Shown: positions 41,348 to 50,510, numbered from the stretch's first letter. The stretch: DNA of 64,000 nucleotides from Oligoflexus tunisiensis (GCF_001748245.1 NZ_BDFO01000001.1:1-64000); one strand, 5' to 3'. Notes: a model not told the origin generated them from the letters alone. Numbers and translations: made by a program.

Positions 41348-41853
41348 TGAGAAGCATACCAATCAACGATTACAAATACAGAAACGCCTTTGGCGAAATG
41401 ATTTTTGATCAAGTGATCGTCTCTGTTCCTGATGGATGGAGCAATGAAGAAAACCTTGAAAATGCCGACTACAGCATTTCTGCAACTGAAATCCTCCGGA
41501 TGGAACGGGAACTTGCCCTTAGGTTTTTCAAAAACCAGTACCGCCCTATCCTGCTGGGCCAACGTACTATCACTCCGGACGAGCTTAAGGCCATACAGGA
41601 TATCCTGGGAGTCAATCGCTCTGACTTGGGAAAGCTTCTCGGCCTTCACAAAGCCTCGGTCACGAATATATTCAAAGGCAAAGCCATGAGTCCAACTCTC
41701 GCCAACCTCATCATGGAACGCCTGGGAATGGAGCTCGGAAGACCAGGCTCTGCGAGGCTTCTCTTGAATGGTGGAACGATTCCGGATGAGGAGGAGCTTG
41801 CGAGTCAAGAAATAAGCAGGACCCGGTTTGGTGTTCCCGGGCATGTTGCGTAA
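41347..41853 (+). CDS. HTH antitoxin (MqsA/XRE-like)
   Basis: A 168-residue protein. The second half contains an XRE/MqsA-like helix-turn-helix (TITPDELKAIQDILGVNRSD, LGKLLGLHKASVTNIFKG). The N-terminal half is acidic-amphipathic without the CxxC zinc sites of MqsA. Its start overlaps the stop of the split toxin frame, the order toxin-then-antitoxin known for mqsRA. The antitoxin remains intact, which would be neutral if the toxin is dead. Class is a reasoned guess. Confidence 0.65.
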   Translation: MRSIPINDYKYRNAFGEMIFDQVIVSVPDGWSNEENLENADYSISATEILRMERELALRFFKNQYRPILLGQRTITPDELKAIQDILGVNRSDLGKLLGLHKASVTNIFKGKAMSPTLANLIMERLGMELGRPGSARLLLNGGTIPDEEELASQEISRTRFGVPGHVA

Positions 41854-41943
41854 GCTGGACAGTTAACCTGCTCAGATCGAGCTGACGAGACAAATCGTTT
41901 GAGCTATCCTCGCAACGCAACGATCACACAGAAGGGAACAGCA

Positions 41944-42645
41944 ATGTTGACACGATTCATGGCTCTGATCCTATTCAGCTCCTCACTTCCAACCTTCGCC
42001 GCAGAGGAGGTGCGCCTGGCCTGGGCTCAGAGTATTCAATGCCCACCGATCAGCGGCTGCTATCGCCACGAACGCACCTTCGGCATCATCGAAGTTAAAA
42101 ATCTTGCCTTCGAAAAAGTGGTGGAAGTCGCCTACAAAACCCCATGGACCGGAACCGAATGGATCACAACCAAGGCAACTTACCATGCGCCTGCCAATGA
42201 TGGTTACGAAGCCTGGGCCTTCGAAGCCGCCGGTCCCGTGGAAGCTTTCGCCATCGCCTATTCCGTGGCAGGCACAACCTACTGGGACAACAACCAGGGG
42301 CAAAACTATCAAAACAAACGGTATGGCATTGACCTTCACCTCGACGAGGCCCGCCCCCTGGCCGTGACCAGCGCGCACATGAGCGGAGATGACAGGATTT
42401 GGATCGACCTGGCTGTGGATGGCCGTTATGCCAACGGCCACCCGGTGCAGGTTCAGCTTGAAGAGGGAGATCAGGTACTGACTCTGGAGGCTGAATATAA
42501 GGAAACCTATCCATCCGGCTTTCAACTTTGGCAGGCAGCTGTTCCGGTTTCCGAAGGCCTCGATGTCAACGGCCTTCTGATTTCAGCGAAGGCAGGCCAG
42601 TTCCTGGATACGAATTATGGGCTGTACTATCGCATCAGACGCTGA
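41944..42645 (+). CDS. Secreted CBM21-like carbohydrate-binding protein
   Basis: A 233-residue protein with signal peptide (MLTRFMALILFSSSLPTFAAEE). The first domain (about 45-125) matches carbohydrate-binding module 21: VKNLAFEKVVEVAYKTPW, then YWDNNQGQNY, the typical starch- and glycogen-binding site. The second part (from about 140) is another beta domain. No catalytic domain is attached, so it may bind alpha-glucan at the cell surface or in prey or host tissue. GAAGGGA precedes ATG 41944. Confidence 0.65.
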   Translation: MLTRFMALILFSSSLPTFAAEEVRLAWAQSIQCPPISGCYRHERTFGIIEVKNLAFEKVVEVAYKTPWTGTEWITTKATYHAPANDGYEAWAFEAAGPVEAFAIAYSVAGTTYWDNNQGQNYQNKRYGIDLHLDEARPLAVTSAHMSGDDRIWIDLAVDGRYANGHPVQVQLEEGDQVLTLEAEYKETYPSGFQLWQAAVPVSEGLDVNGLLISAKAGQFLDTNYGLYYRIRR

Positions 42646-42662
42646 CAGCCTTTGGCCCATGC

Positions 42663-44018
42663 TCAGTCCTCAAAGATCTGCAGCTGTTTGTGCAGGAGAG
42701 GATCATAAACCCTGGGCGAACCCTGCCCTAACAGCCCTTGCAAAACCTCCTCATGCCCCGCCTGAGGAGACAGCTGCCTTTGATATAGAAACAGCGACAA
42801 CCCCAGAGGATTGGCAAAGGAGGAAGCCGAAGGCCAGCTGGGTGCGGGCAGATAACCCAATCCCAGAGGAGCTGAAGGAATACGTTCCCTGCGAGCCTCA
42901 GGATCAAAGAGCCCCTTGTATCCAGTCACAATGTAAAAATTCGTGCAAGCCTTGCCGTTGCTTTCATGAGCCGCCAGCGCATGCGCTCCGCTACTGCCCG
43001 CATCCGGGATATCGAAACCATGATACGAAGCTGCATTCACACGGATGCGTCCAGGAATCAAACGGCAATCCAGGGCATAATTCGGATCATTTTCCTGTAG
43101 GGTATAGGAAGCTGATGGTGCCGCCTGAAAAATATAGACCGGCTGCTCACCCCGATCCGTAGGGCTGCGCAATTGGGTCATCCGTTCAAAGAGCATCGCA
43201 TAACGATCCAAAATCTTCTGTATGATTTCAACTGAAGGCTGCTGCAATCCGCACATCTTGAACCTTTCCCGCAAACCCTTATCCTCGAGTCCCCAGGAAA
43301 GGTGCACGTAGTTGATCGCATGCTTCTGTATAGCGGCCACAAGAGATTCCTCCATATGACTGATGGCCTCATCCAATTGCGACCAGGCTCCTACATCATC
43401 ATTTAACAAGGGACACAGGCGATCCTTGGTCAAGACATCGGAAAGCTGATCCTCGCTCACGACAAACTGCGCCTTGGGATTGGCATCAGCCAGACTGGGC
43501 AGGATATCCATGCCATGGCCCGTGAGCTGTGGCAGTTGTGCTCCAAACTTCTCCAGAAACGGCAGAGCCACATCAAGACAGGCGACTGGAATAAAGTTTT
43601 TGTAGTTGTTCACCTGCTCCAGGATTCCCAGAGCATCCCGATTGATGCTGGTTTTCCAGTGTGTTTCTTCATAACGACCCGAGGGATGAAGCCTCAGACT
43701 GGCCAGGGTTCGGGAACGATAACGCGTGAAAGCTGGAAGGTCCACCGCATCATCAATCAGTAGGATTCTCTGTCCCAGACTCTCCGCGCGTGCCGCACCT
43801 GGAGTCAGCTCCAAATTCTCAAGTGGACAGGTTCCCGGGCAGGTGCTGGCACTGATCTTTTGCAAAAGCTCGCGCTGAAACTCCTCCAGTCCCTCCCCAG
43901 ACATCCGCGTGCAGAAATCAATGTCCAGTGGTTCATGCGATTGATCCTGACTTTTGCCGGTACACGCATTCATATGCAAGAGACCCAGGATCCACCAGCC
44001 CAGCCAGAGTTTTTTCAT
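42663..44018 (-). CDS. Subtilase-like (S8) lipoprotein, divergent
   Basis: The 451-residue lipoprotein has the lipobox HMNAC (Cys19). The body resembles a divergent subtilisin fold: ILLIDDAVD (Asp89/90), LTGHGMDIL (His168), the helix-strand AIQKHAINYVHLSWG and AGSSGAHALA (Ser342/343), in the Asp-His-Ser order of S8 peptidases. The oxyanion Asn is not seen (YIFQAAPSAS at that place). It may be inactive or a peptidase with altered chemistry. The call depends on pattern alone. It is convergent with the CBM21 gene. Confidence 0.45.
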   Translation of the reverse strand: MKKLWLGWWILGLLHMNACTGKSQDQSHEPLDIDFCTRMSGEGLEEFQRELLQKISASTCPGTCPLENLELTPGAARAESLGQRILLIDDAVDLPAFTRYRSRTLASLRLHPSGRYEETHWKTSINRDALGILEQVNNYKNFIPVACLDVALPFLEKFGAQLPQLTGHGMDILPSLADANPKAQFVVSEDQLSDVLTKDRLCPLLNDDVGAWSQLDEAISHMEESLVAAIQKHAINYVHLSWGLEDKGLRERFKMCGLQQPSVEIIQKILDRYAMLFERMTQLRSPTDRGEQPVYIFQAAPSASYTLQENDPNYALDCRLIPGRIRVNAASYHGFDIPDAGSSGAHALAAHESNGKACTNFYIVTGYKGLFDPEARRERIPSAPLGLGYLPAPSWPSASSFANPLGLSLFLYQRQLSPQAGHEEVLQGLLGQGSPRVYDPLLHKQLQIFED

Positions 44019-44070
44019 ATCAAAGTTTCTCCCGCGTTTAACTTTCCGACAGAGAGACCAATCATTCACT

Positions 44071-44105
44071 CGAAAAACGAAAGGGCGGGTTCAAGGAACC
44101 CACCC
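44071..44105 (-). terminator. Terminator of the coiled-coil lipoprotein gene
   Basis: On the minus strand GGGTGGGTTC (44105-44096), CTT, GAACCCGCCC (44092-44083; one G-T pair) and then TTTCGTTTTTCG. A good terminator 30 bases after the gene at 44135-45424. Confidence 0.8.
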
Positions 44106-44134
44106 TAAAACGAGACCCAAAAGTTCCCCAACTC

Positions 44135-45424
44135 TTAGTCTTGAGCTGGCTTCAACTTGGCATTGTAAAACTCTTTCAAAACGGTCAGGGCTGCTTTTTT
44201 GCTCTGAGCATCCGCAGTGTCCTTTTGAAACTGATGATAAGCCGCGACCCGACCGTCCAATTCCTTCTCAGCGTTGGTCAGGGCATCGCGAGCAGCCGAG
44301 ACATTGCTGTCCTGATAAGCGGTCAGCTTTTCATTCTGAGTTTTGACAAGCGCCTCGATCTTGCCCTTGGCTTCGGTCAAAAGCTTGTCCTGCTCAGCCA
44401 AAGCCGAGGTTTTGGCCGCTTTGTCGCTGATCGCTTGAGCAATCTTGCCTTTGCGATCTGCAATCAACGAGGTCAATTCCTTGGCCCGAGGAGTCTCCAG
44501 TTTGCTGTCAGTCAGAACCAGAGCCAAAAGCTCTTCCTGGTATTTGGCCAGATCGCTTTCAGCTGCTGCAAGGGACGCACTGAGTGTCGCGATGTCCTGA
44601 TTCAGGCCACCGATTGCTTTTTCGAGCGTCTCCTTGGTTTTCTTTTCAGCCGCTTCTGCAGCCGCTGCATCATAATAAGCCTTCAATGTTTCCAGAGTGG
44701 ACTTATCAGCTGCGGAGAGCGTTTCACCTTTTTCCGCGCGCGCGGACAAGGCATCATAAACGCCTTTCATGTTCTCACTGACATGCGCCAGATTCTCAGC
44801 CGCTTTCACCACAACTTCAGCCTGTGTGGTGATGTTCGCTTTCAAATCGGCTTCCTTACCAGCCAAACCTTCCAGGGTTTTCTCGATAGCCTGGATATCC
44901 TTATCGAGGGCTTCGCCAATGGTGGCACGGTCCTTGGCGTCCTGGGCGACGGCATAGTCCAGAAGAGTCTTGAAAAGCTCTTCGTCACGCTGAGCAGTTT
45001 CCACTTGAGCCGCCAGGCGCGTCTTGTCACTCTTGGCCGTTTCCAGTTCCTTGCTCAGCTCACCCTTCTGACCTTCCAGGTCCTTGACCTTGACTTCCAG
45101 CTCCGAAGCCTTGGCGTCACCGTTTTTCCGGGCTTCTTCAAGCTCCTTCTTTGCCGCCTCGATCTCGGTTTCCTTGTCACTGATGCTCTTGTCCAGTTCA
45201 GCCACGCGGGCGTTGGCCTTTTCCAGTTCGGCTTTCACGTCTTCGGTATTGCCGACGAGTTCCAACTCGGCTTTCAGCTTGTCGCGTTCCGTTTCAGCCG
45301 CTTTGAGGGCTTCGACAGTTTTGGGATTTTCGACTGTGACGGTTTTGGTTTTTTCATCCTTGCCGCAGGCGACCAAAGAAAAAGCGAGAGCCAGGCCCAG
45401 AACATAGTGTGTCTTGATTTGCAT
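44135..45424 (-). CDS. Coiled-coil lipoprotein
   Basis: A 429-residue lipoprotein: signal peptide LGLALAFSLVAC (lipobox LVAC) followed by long heptad-rich coiled coil over nearly all the mature chain (many Lys, Glu, Ala; AELEKANARVAELDKS, GLNQDIATLSASLAAAESDL). Such proteins act as periplasmic spacers or scaffolds. No enzymatic motif. It is a single gene with its own terminator, and an upstream intergenic region of more than 600 bases. Ala/Glu/Lys-rich composition contrasts with the AT-rich flank. Confidence 0.7.
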   Translation of the reverse strand: MQIKTHYVLGLALAFSLVACGKDEKTKTVTVENPKTVEALKAAETERDKLKAELELVGNTEDVKAELEKANARVAELDKSISDKETEIEAAKKELEEARKNGDAKASELEVKVKDLEGQKGELSKELETAKSDKTRLAAQVETAQRDEELFKTLLDYAVAQDAKDRATIGEALDKDIQAIEKTLEGLAGKEADLKANITTQAEVVVKAAENLAHVSENMKGVYDALSARAEKGETLSAADKSTLETLKAYYDAAAAEAAEKKTKETLEKAIGGLNQDIATLSASLAAAESDLAKYQEELLALVLTDSKLETPRAKELTSLIADRKGKIAQAISDKAAKTSALAEQDKLLTEAKGKIEALVKTQNEKLTAYQDSNVSAARDALTNAEKELDGRVAAYHQFQKDTADAQSKKAALTVLKEFYNAKLKPAQD

Positions 45425-46043
45425 GAATACTCCAGTGAAAGAAAAAACAATACCTCACCAGCTGCGAGCTGATGTTGGTCCACAGAAAATGGAATAGGGT
45501 TGAAATCTTATATTGATGAGCGAAGAGCACCCATCGCGTCTGATGAATAATTGAAGAGAGGAAAAGAAGTCAACCGATCAATATTAAGAAATCAAAAGAT
45601 GAATACGTGGAAATATTGATAAGATTATTAACTTTAACCGTTACGGATTTTAACGGTCAAAGAAAATCGGTCATCGTTAATTCATTTGGATCCATTGGTT
45701 GCCAAGGAGTTTATGGTTTCAAAGAATCGCCTTTATGGAACGAATCAGAAGCGCAAGAGATCGCCACCTGGGCAGGCTAGGACCAAAAAATAACTGAGAC
45801 GGTTAACTTTCTGATTCAGTATAAGGTCGCAGAAATCGTTCTCAGTGATTCAAGACCGAAGAGCATCTCAGCAAAGATGAGCTTTGAGGTGGTGGGAAGT
45901 GTCACAATCCTTGTTGTCCATACCTGGGTCCAAGCGAGGATACTCGCACTCCACGGTAAGTGACGCTGGCGCAATCGTTGATCTTGTTATATGAAACTAT
46001 GTGTATAATTAGCCATCATTCGACTTCATACCACGAGACTACT
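45425..46043. other. AT-rich intergenic region
   Basis: 619 bases without a supported gene. It holds an inverted repeat ACCGTTA (45637-45643) and TAACGGT (45651-45657), and a frame of about 79 codons (45544-45779) that lacks a standard start codon near its beginning. The low G+C and the inverted repeat suggest acquired or regulatory DNA. Promoter of the minus-strand lipoprotein gene should lie at its left end. Confidence 0.4.
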
Positions 46044-46763
46044 ATGATTCAACAGGCCAAGCGTTTTATTCCAAAGGGTTTTTTGAGGTCCCTGCGGAGC
46101 GTCAAATTGTGGCACCTTAAATCCAAAACTGCTGAAGACGTCTTCACCGATATTTATTTACAAGGCAAATGGGGCAAGGGCAGCGATTCGCCTTTTTTTT
46201 CCGGTACGGGCTCCATCGAAGAGACTTACCTGCCCTACATCCAGTTCATGCAGGATTTCATTCGCAAGCATCATATCAATTCCATCGTGGATCTGGGCTG
46301 CGGTGACTTTCGCGTCGGACGTCACCTGGCCCAACAACCGGGTATTAACTATACCGGCTGCGATATCGTGCGGCCGTTGATCGAATATAACCAGGAAAAA
46401 TTCGGGAACGAGCGGATCAACTTTCTGCAAAGAAATATGATAACCGACGAACTGCCCGATGGTGAGCTTTGCATCATCCGCCAGGTTTTTCAGCATTTAT
46501 CCAATGAAAGCATCCTCAAGGTTTTGCCGAAGCTGAAAAAATACCAATATGTTGTTATAGCTGACGCCCAGCCGACTCAGGATACAAAGAAGGCCAACCA
46601 CGATATCCCCAATTTTTCCGGAACCCGCGACGTGGTCCATGGAACAGGTTTGTGGCTGGAAAGCAGTCCTTTCAATTTGCCTATCACGGTCCTGCACAGC
46701 TACCCACTTCAAACCGCTGATGACGAATACCTGCGGATAATTCTCTATAAGCCACAAGACTAG
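46044..46763 (+). CDS. Class I SAM-dependent methyltransferase
   Basis: A 239-residue protein. The SAM motif I is SIVDLGCGDFRVGRHL, followed by motif II-like NYTGCDIV and motif IV-like CIIRQVFQHLSNESIL. The N-terminal 60 residues are basic (KRFIPKGFLRSLRSVKLWHLK). Substrate unknown; similar enzymes occur in polysaccharide clusters. It starts at ATG 46044, without a strong RBS. It lies alone between AT-rich gaps. Confidence 0.8.
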   Translation: MIQQAKRFIPKGFLRSLRSVKLWHLKSKTAEDVFTDIYLQGKWGKGSDSPFFSGTGSIEETYLPYIQFMQDFIRKHHINSIVDLGCGDFRVGRHLAQQPGINYTGCDIVRPLIEYNQEKFGNERINFLQRNMITDELPDGELCIIRQVFQHLSNESILKVLPKLKKYQYVVIADAQPTQDTKKANHDIPNFSGTRDVVHGTGLWLESSPFNLPITVLHSYPLQTADDEYLRIILYKPQD

Positions 46764-47075
46764 ATCGCGGGACAGCCGGATCTGTTCCATTTCGAAAGTT
46801 ACCCACTGCTCCAGCCTCTGTTCTGTCCCTGCGGAAACATTCGCTCCTGCCAAACGCCAGCCCTCAAGCTGGCCTGATCTGCAAGCCCCGATGGCGTTAG
46901 TCAGAACCGTGCTGTTTTCCTGCTGGTACCCACATCGCATCTTCGGCCCAGGCCTTTGATAAAAAACCATACATTTGGCAGGTATTGGGAGATGTCCTGT
47001 TTTAAAAGACGCCATTTGACCTTCGGAGCGAATCGGCCAAGGCAAATAGGGTTTTTTGCCGTTCCGTAATCGTGT
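46764..47075 (+). other. Intergenic region before the PadR remnant
   Basis: No supported gene. A frame ending near 47095 (VIVYVL just before LDRM) could hold the missing start of the PadR gene in another register, see the next entry; further upstream no regulator-like sequence is seen. Confidence 0.35.
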
Positions 47076-47240
47076 ATGTACTTGGATAGGATGGAAAAGA
47101 AAGGATATTTGAAATCTGTTGAACTGAGAAATGGTCGGAGCTTGCGTCGCGAATATCGTGCTACCACATCGGGCCGCAAGGTACTCGCCGCAGCAAAAGA
47201 GAAGGTCAAAGAGCTATTCAGCGAATTGTTCGAAGAATAA
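47076..47240 (+). pseudogene. PadR-family regulator remnant
   Basis: A frame of 54 codons gives LDRMEKKGYLKSVELRNGRS and LRREYRATTSGRKVLAAAKE, the second half of a PadR winged helix and its C-terminal helix. The N-terminal HTH part is missing: a stop lies 9 bases before the ATG, and the adjoining frame has VIVYVL that could precede LDRM after a one-base shift. So it is a decayed or truncated gene; a short active protein cannot be excluded. DoxX, PAP2 and ChrA genes follow. Confidence 0.6.
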
Positions 47241-47280
47241 AGCGATGTCCTTCGAGACTTGAAAAAGCAGGATGACTGGA

Positions 47281-47718
47281 ATGCAATGGGAAAAACTATT
47301 AAAATCGAACGCGCCTAAGGCTGCAATTTTGATCAGACTGATGGTTGGCTTGATCTTCCTCTCAGAGGGAGTTCAAAAGTTCATGTTTCCTGCTGATATA
47401 GGTGCCGGCCGCTTTGAAAAAATTGGCTTTTCGAATCCTGAATTTGTCGCTGCATTTGTGGGAGTCAATGAGATTGTCTTTGGCACACTTGTGCTTATAG
47501 GCTTTTTAACCCGACTATCTGTAATACCTCTCATAGGCATCATGTCAGTCGCAATAGTTTCCACCAAAGTGCCTATTCTCCTGGATAAGGGATTTTGGAA
47601 GATGGCACATGACGCCAGAACAGATTTTTCAATGCTCATGGGGTCGATCTTCCTTCTGATTGTGGGAGCTGGGGCATTGTCTCTCGATCATAAGCTTCTC
47701 AATTCGAGGAAGTCGTGA
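47281..47718 (+). CDS. DoxX family membrane protein
   Basis: The 145-residue protein has four membrane helices (ILIRLMVGLIFLSEGVQKF, FVGVNEIVFGTLVLIGFL, VIPLIGIMSVAIVST, MLMGSIFLLIVGAGAL) and the DoxX start pattern RLxxGxxFxxxGxxKF. DoxX proteins are redox-associated membrane proteins without a defined reaction. I chose ATG 47281 with AGGA 8 bases upstream rather than ATG 47272. It overlaps the PAP2 gene by four bases (GTGA). Confidence 0.82.
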   Translation: MQWEKLLKSNAPKAAILIRLMVGLIFLSEGVQKFMFPADIGAGRFEKIGFSNPEFVAAFVGVNEIVFGTLVLIGFLTRLSVIPLIGIMSVAIVSTKVPILLDKGFWKMAHDARTDFSMLMGSIFLLIVGAGALSLDHKLLNSRKS

Positions 47719-48290
47719 ACTATTTTGATACGATATTCCTTCAACTGTTCAACTCCAAGCTCGGCACTCCAGCCCTGGACCCATTGATGCGTCTGATTTC
47801 AAGCGAAATTCTGGCTGTGGTTCTTTGTGTCATCTTATTAATAGGCTCTGTTGTATTCAAAAAGAAAGCATGGCTCAACCTGTTGGTGGTTGCGTCCTTG
47901 TCTGCTGCTCTTGCAGACGTTATCGCATTTCGTGTGCTGAAACCATCTTTTGGCCGCTTACGTCCATGCCATGAGCTTTCAAATGTTAGAGTTGCAGCGG
48001 AAAGCTGCGGAGGGACTTACAGTTTGCCTTCCAATCATGCTGCCAACACGATGGCCGTCGCCGTCACTGGTATATATTTTCTGCGGACGGTGTCGTCGTT
48101 ATGGCTTCTTCTCCTCCCGCTCGTCGCTGGCATGTCGAGGGTCTACCTGGGCGTGCACTTCCCAAGCGATATTGTTGTAGGATTTCTGTTGGGTGGCACC
48201 ATAGGAACTCTCATGTATCTTTGCTGGTCATTGCTGGCTGGAAATACGCGAAATCGAGTTGCGAAGACAAATCCTAGGATGCACTGGTGA
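47715..48290 (+). CDS. PAP2-family phosphatase
   Basis: A 191-residue membrane phosphatase of the PAP2 (lipid phosphate phosphatase) family. The three motifs are visible: KPSFGRLRPC (KxxxxxxRP form), YSLPSNHA (PSGH form with Asn) and SRVYLGVHFPSD. Candidate substrates are undecaprenyl pyrophosphate and phosphatidate-type lipids. The start GTG at 47715 overlaps the DoxX stop, and the stop overlaps the chrA start, so the three are one operon. Confidence 0.88.
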   Translation: MNYFDTIFLQLFNSKLGTPALDPLMRLISSEILAVVLCVILLIGSVVFKKKAWLNLLVVASLSAALADVIAFRVLKPSFGRLRPCHELSNVRVAAESCGGTYSLPSNHAANTMAVAVTGIYFLRTVSSLWLLLLPLVAGMSRVYLGVHFPSDIVVGFLLGGTIGTLMYLCWSLLAGNTRNRVAKTNPRMHW

Positions 48291-49465
48291 CATCGACAAA
48301 TAAGCATTCCGTATCTCATCGGAAGGAAATTTTTTGGTTATTCCTGAAACTGGGTACCATAGCATTTGGTGGTCCGGCTGCGCATGTCGCCATGATGGAA
48401 GACGAAATTGTGAGGCGTCGTAAATGGGTTAGCCGTGAAGAATTTCTTGACCTCTTGGGTGCAACCAACCTCATACCTGGCCCAAACTCAACCGAACTCG
48501 CGATTCATTTAGGCCATCGCCGTGGGGGTTGGCCCGGACTATTGATTGCTGGCGCAGCATTCATCCTTCCCGCAGCGCTGATCGTGACAGCCTGTGCGTG
48601 GGCTTATGTCAAATTCGGGGCCAAGCCGGAAGTCCTTCACCTGCTCTACGGTATCAAGCCCGTCATCATTGGAGTTGTTGCCCAGGCCTTGTGGGGACTG
48701 AGCAAGTCCGCAGTCAAGACCAGGGTTCTCGCAGCAGTTGGCATTATCGCCGCGGGCCTCAACTATCTGGGTATAAACGAACTGGCGGTTTTATTCGGCG
48801 CGGGACTCTGCATGCTGCTTCTGCGATGGGTCAAGGGCCGCTCTCAGGTTGCTGATGGCGGCTCTGCGATGGCCGGGGGCGGGGTACTATTGAGCTGGTT
48901 GAGCCAGGGGACTGCCGTCTCCACAGCGTCCTTCGGTGTCCCAGCTTCCCTTGGAGGTCTCTTCTTATTCTTTTTGAAAGTCGGGTCCGTCCTTTTCGGA
49001 AGCGGATACGTTTTGCTAGCCTTTCTCCGGGCTGATCTCGTCGAGCGGCTGGGATGGTTAACAGAGTCTCAGCTCCTTGATGCGATTGCCATCGGTCAGG
49101 TCACGCCTGGTCCGGTTTTTACGACGGCGACATTTATTGGTTACCTGATCGCGGGGAACCTTGGGGCATTGGTTGCCACCATTGGCATCTTCCTGCCTGC
49201 ATTTATATTTGTAGCACTTAGCGGGCCATTGATTCCTCGACTCCGTAAGTCGCAATTGGCTGGCGCATTCCTGGATGGGGTGAATGTTGCTTCACTTGCG
49301 CTTATGGCTGTTGTTACTCTACAGCTTACGACCAGCGCATTGGTCGATATCACTACTTTGATTTTAGCCGCAAGTAGCGCCGTGCTTCTTATCCGATATA
49401 AAGTGAATTCAGCATGGTTGGTGCTCGGGGGTGGATTGATTGGTCTACTGGTCGGAATGAACTGA
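48287..49465 (+). CDS. chrA: Chromate transporter ChrA
   Basis: ChrA exports chromate. The 392-residue product is the long, two-domain form, with the first-half motif FGGPAAHVAMMEDEIV and PGPNSTELAIHLG and the second-half copy PGPVFTTATFIGYLIAG, and about ten membrane helices. It starts with GTG at 48287 within the PAP2 stop. The company of DoxX, PAP2 and a PadR remnant suggests an envelope-stress or metal-resistance cluster gained by transfer, as an inference. Confidence 0.9.
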   Translation: MTSTNKHSVSHRKEIFWLFLKLGTIAFGGPAAHVAMMEDEIVRRRKWVSREEFLDLLGATNLIPGPNSTELAIHLGHRRGGWPGLLIAGAAFILPAALIVTACAWAYVKFGAKPEVLHLLYGIKPVIIGVVAQALWGLSKSAVKTRVLAAVGIIAAGLNYLGINELAVLFGAGLCMLLLRWVKGRSQVADGGSAMAGGGVLLSWLSQGTAVSTASFGVPASLGGLFLFFLKVGSVLFGSGYVLLAFLRADLVERLGWLTESQLLDAIAIGQVTPGPVFTTATFIGYLIAGNLGALVATIGIFLPAFIFVALSGPLIPRLRKSQLAGAFLDGVNVASLALMAVVTLQLTTSALVDITTLILAASSAVLLIRYKVNSAWLVLGGGLIGLLVGMN

Positions 49466-49550
49466 GAGGCATCGATTGAAAGCCATTACTCGCACGTCGC
49501 GGCTGATAAACATCAGATCAAACAACTCAACTCATGGGGACTCCCAGCAC

Positions 49551-50510
49551 ATGAACCAGAAAACCTATTTAGCCCTGGCCTTCATTTCCACTCTGCTCGG
49601 CTGTGAACTCCTTTCCGGTCAACCCTCGCACGACCCCACAGCCGTGACCCAACTCAAAGCCACCACCCCACTCCGCCCAGCCTCAAGCCAGCGTATCGTC
49701 GCAATCGGCGACATCCATGGTGACCTTGCCGCAGCGATGAAAGCCCTGCAGCTCGCCGGAGCGGTCGACGCAAAAGGCCGTTGGATTGGCGGCAACATGA
49801 TCGTTGTGCAAACCGGCGATGAAATCGACCGCGGTGACGACGACCGACAGGTGATCGACCTCTTCGAACGACTGCGGACCGAGGCTCAGGCTGCTGGCGG
49901 CTCGGTGTATCCGCTTTCCGGAAACCATGAGGCGATGAACGTCTACCTTGATTTCCGCTACGTGACCGATGGATCCTTCAAGGACTTTACCGAAAACCTC
50001 CCGTCCACCATGGCTCCAATTCCCGATCTGCCCAGCCATCAGCAGGCCCGCGCGGCCGCCTTTCTCCCGGGCGGCCGATATGCGAAAATTCTGGCGACCC
50101 GCCCGGTGATGCTGGTCGTGGGCAACACAGCCTTTGCACATGGTGGCATCCGCCCCGAGCATGTGAAGGCAGGCATCGATTCCATGAATCAAGAGGTCGC
50201 CGCGTGGATGTCCGGCAAATCCGAACGTCCATCCTTCGTCAAGGATTCGAAGGGCCCCCTCTGGATGCGCGACTACTCCGCGGACACACCAACATCGGAG
50301 GCCTGTGGCATGCTGAAGGAAACCCTGGCAGCTTTGGGCGCCAAACGCATGGTGGTGGGACACAGCGTTCAGGACAACGGGATCAATGCCGCTTGCCAGA
50401 ACCAGGTGTGGCGCATTGATGTCGGTCTCTCCTCCTATTACAAGGGAAAGTATGTTCAGGTCCTGGACATCCAGGGTGATAACGTCAAGGTGCTGTCAGC
50501 CCCACGTTAA
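49551..50510 (+). CDS. Metallophosphoesterase lipoprotein
   Basis: A 319-residue lipoprotein (signal LALAFISTLLGC). The metallophosphatase core follows: IVAIGDIHGD (GDxHG), QTGDEIDRGDD (GDxxDRG-like), LSGNHEAMN (GNHE) and VVGHSVQDNG (GHS). This set, with the tail, places it near Shewanella-like protein phosphatases, secreted or periplasmic. Substrate unknown. ATG 49551 is chosen for the signal peptide. Confidence 0.85.
   Translation: MNQKTYLALAFISTLLGCELLSGQPSHDPTAVTQLKATTPLRPASSQRIVAIGDIHGDLAAAMKALQLAGAVDAKGRWIGGNMIVVQTGDEIDRGDDDRQVIDLFERLRTEAQAAGGSVYPLSGNHEAMNVYLDFRYVTDGSFKDFTENLPSTMAPIPDLPSHQQARAAAFLPGGRYAKILATRPVMLVVGNTAFAHGGIRPEHVKAGIDSMNQEVAAWMSGKSERPSFVKDSKGPLWMRDYSADTPTSEACGMLKETLAALGAKRMVVGHSVQDNGINAACQNQVWRIDVGLSSYYKGKYVQVLDIQGDNVKVLSAPR

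Noticed and set aside
41323..41844. Open frame of 173 codons opposite the antitoxin gene.
   Set aside because: Antisense to a better supported HTH gene and without domain.
45544..45779. 79-codon frame in the AT-rich gap.
   Set aside because: No ATG, GTG or TTG with an RBS near its beginning; coding is unsupported.
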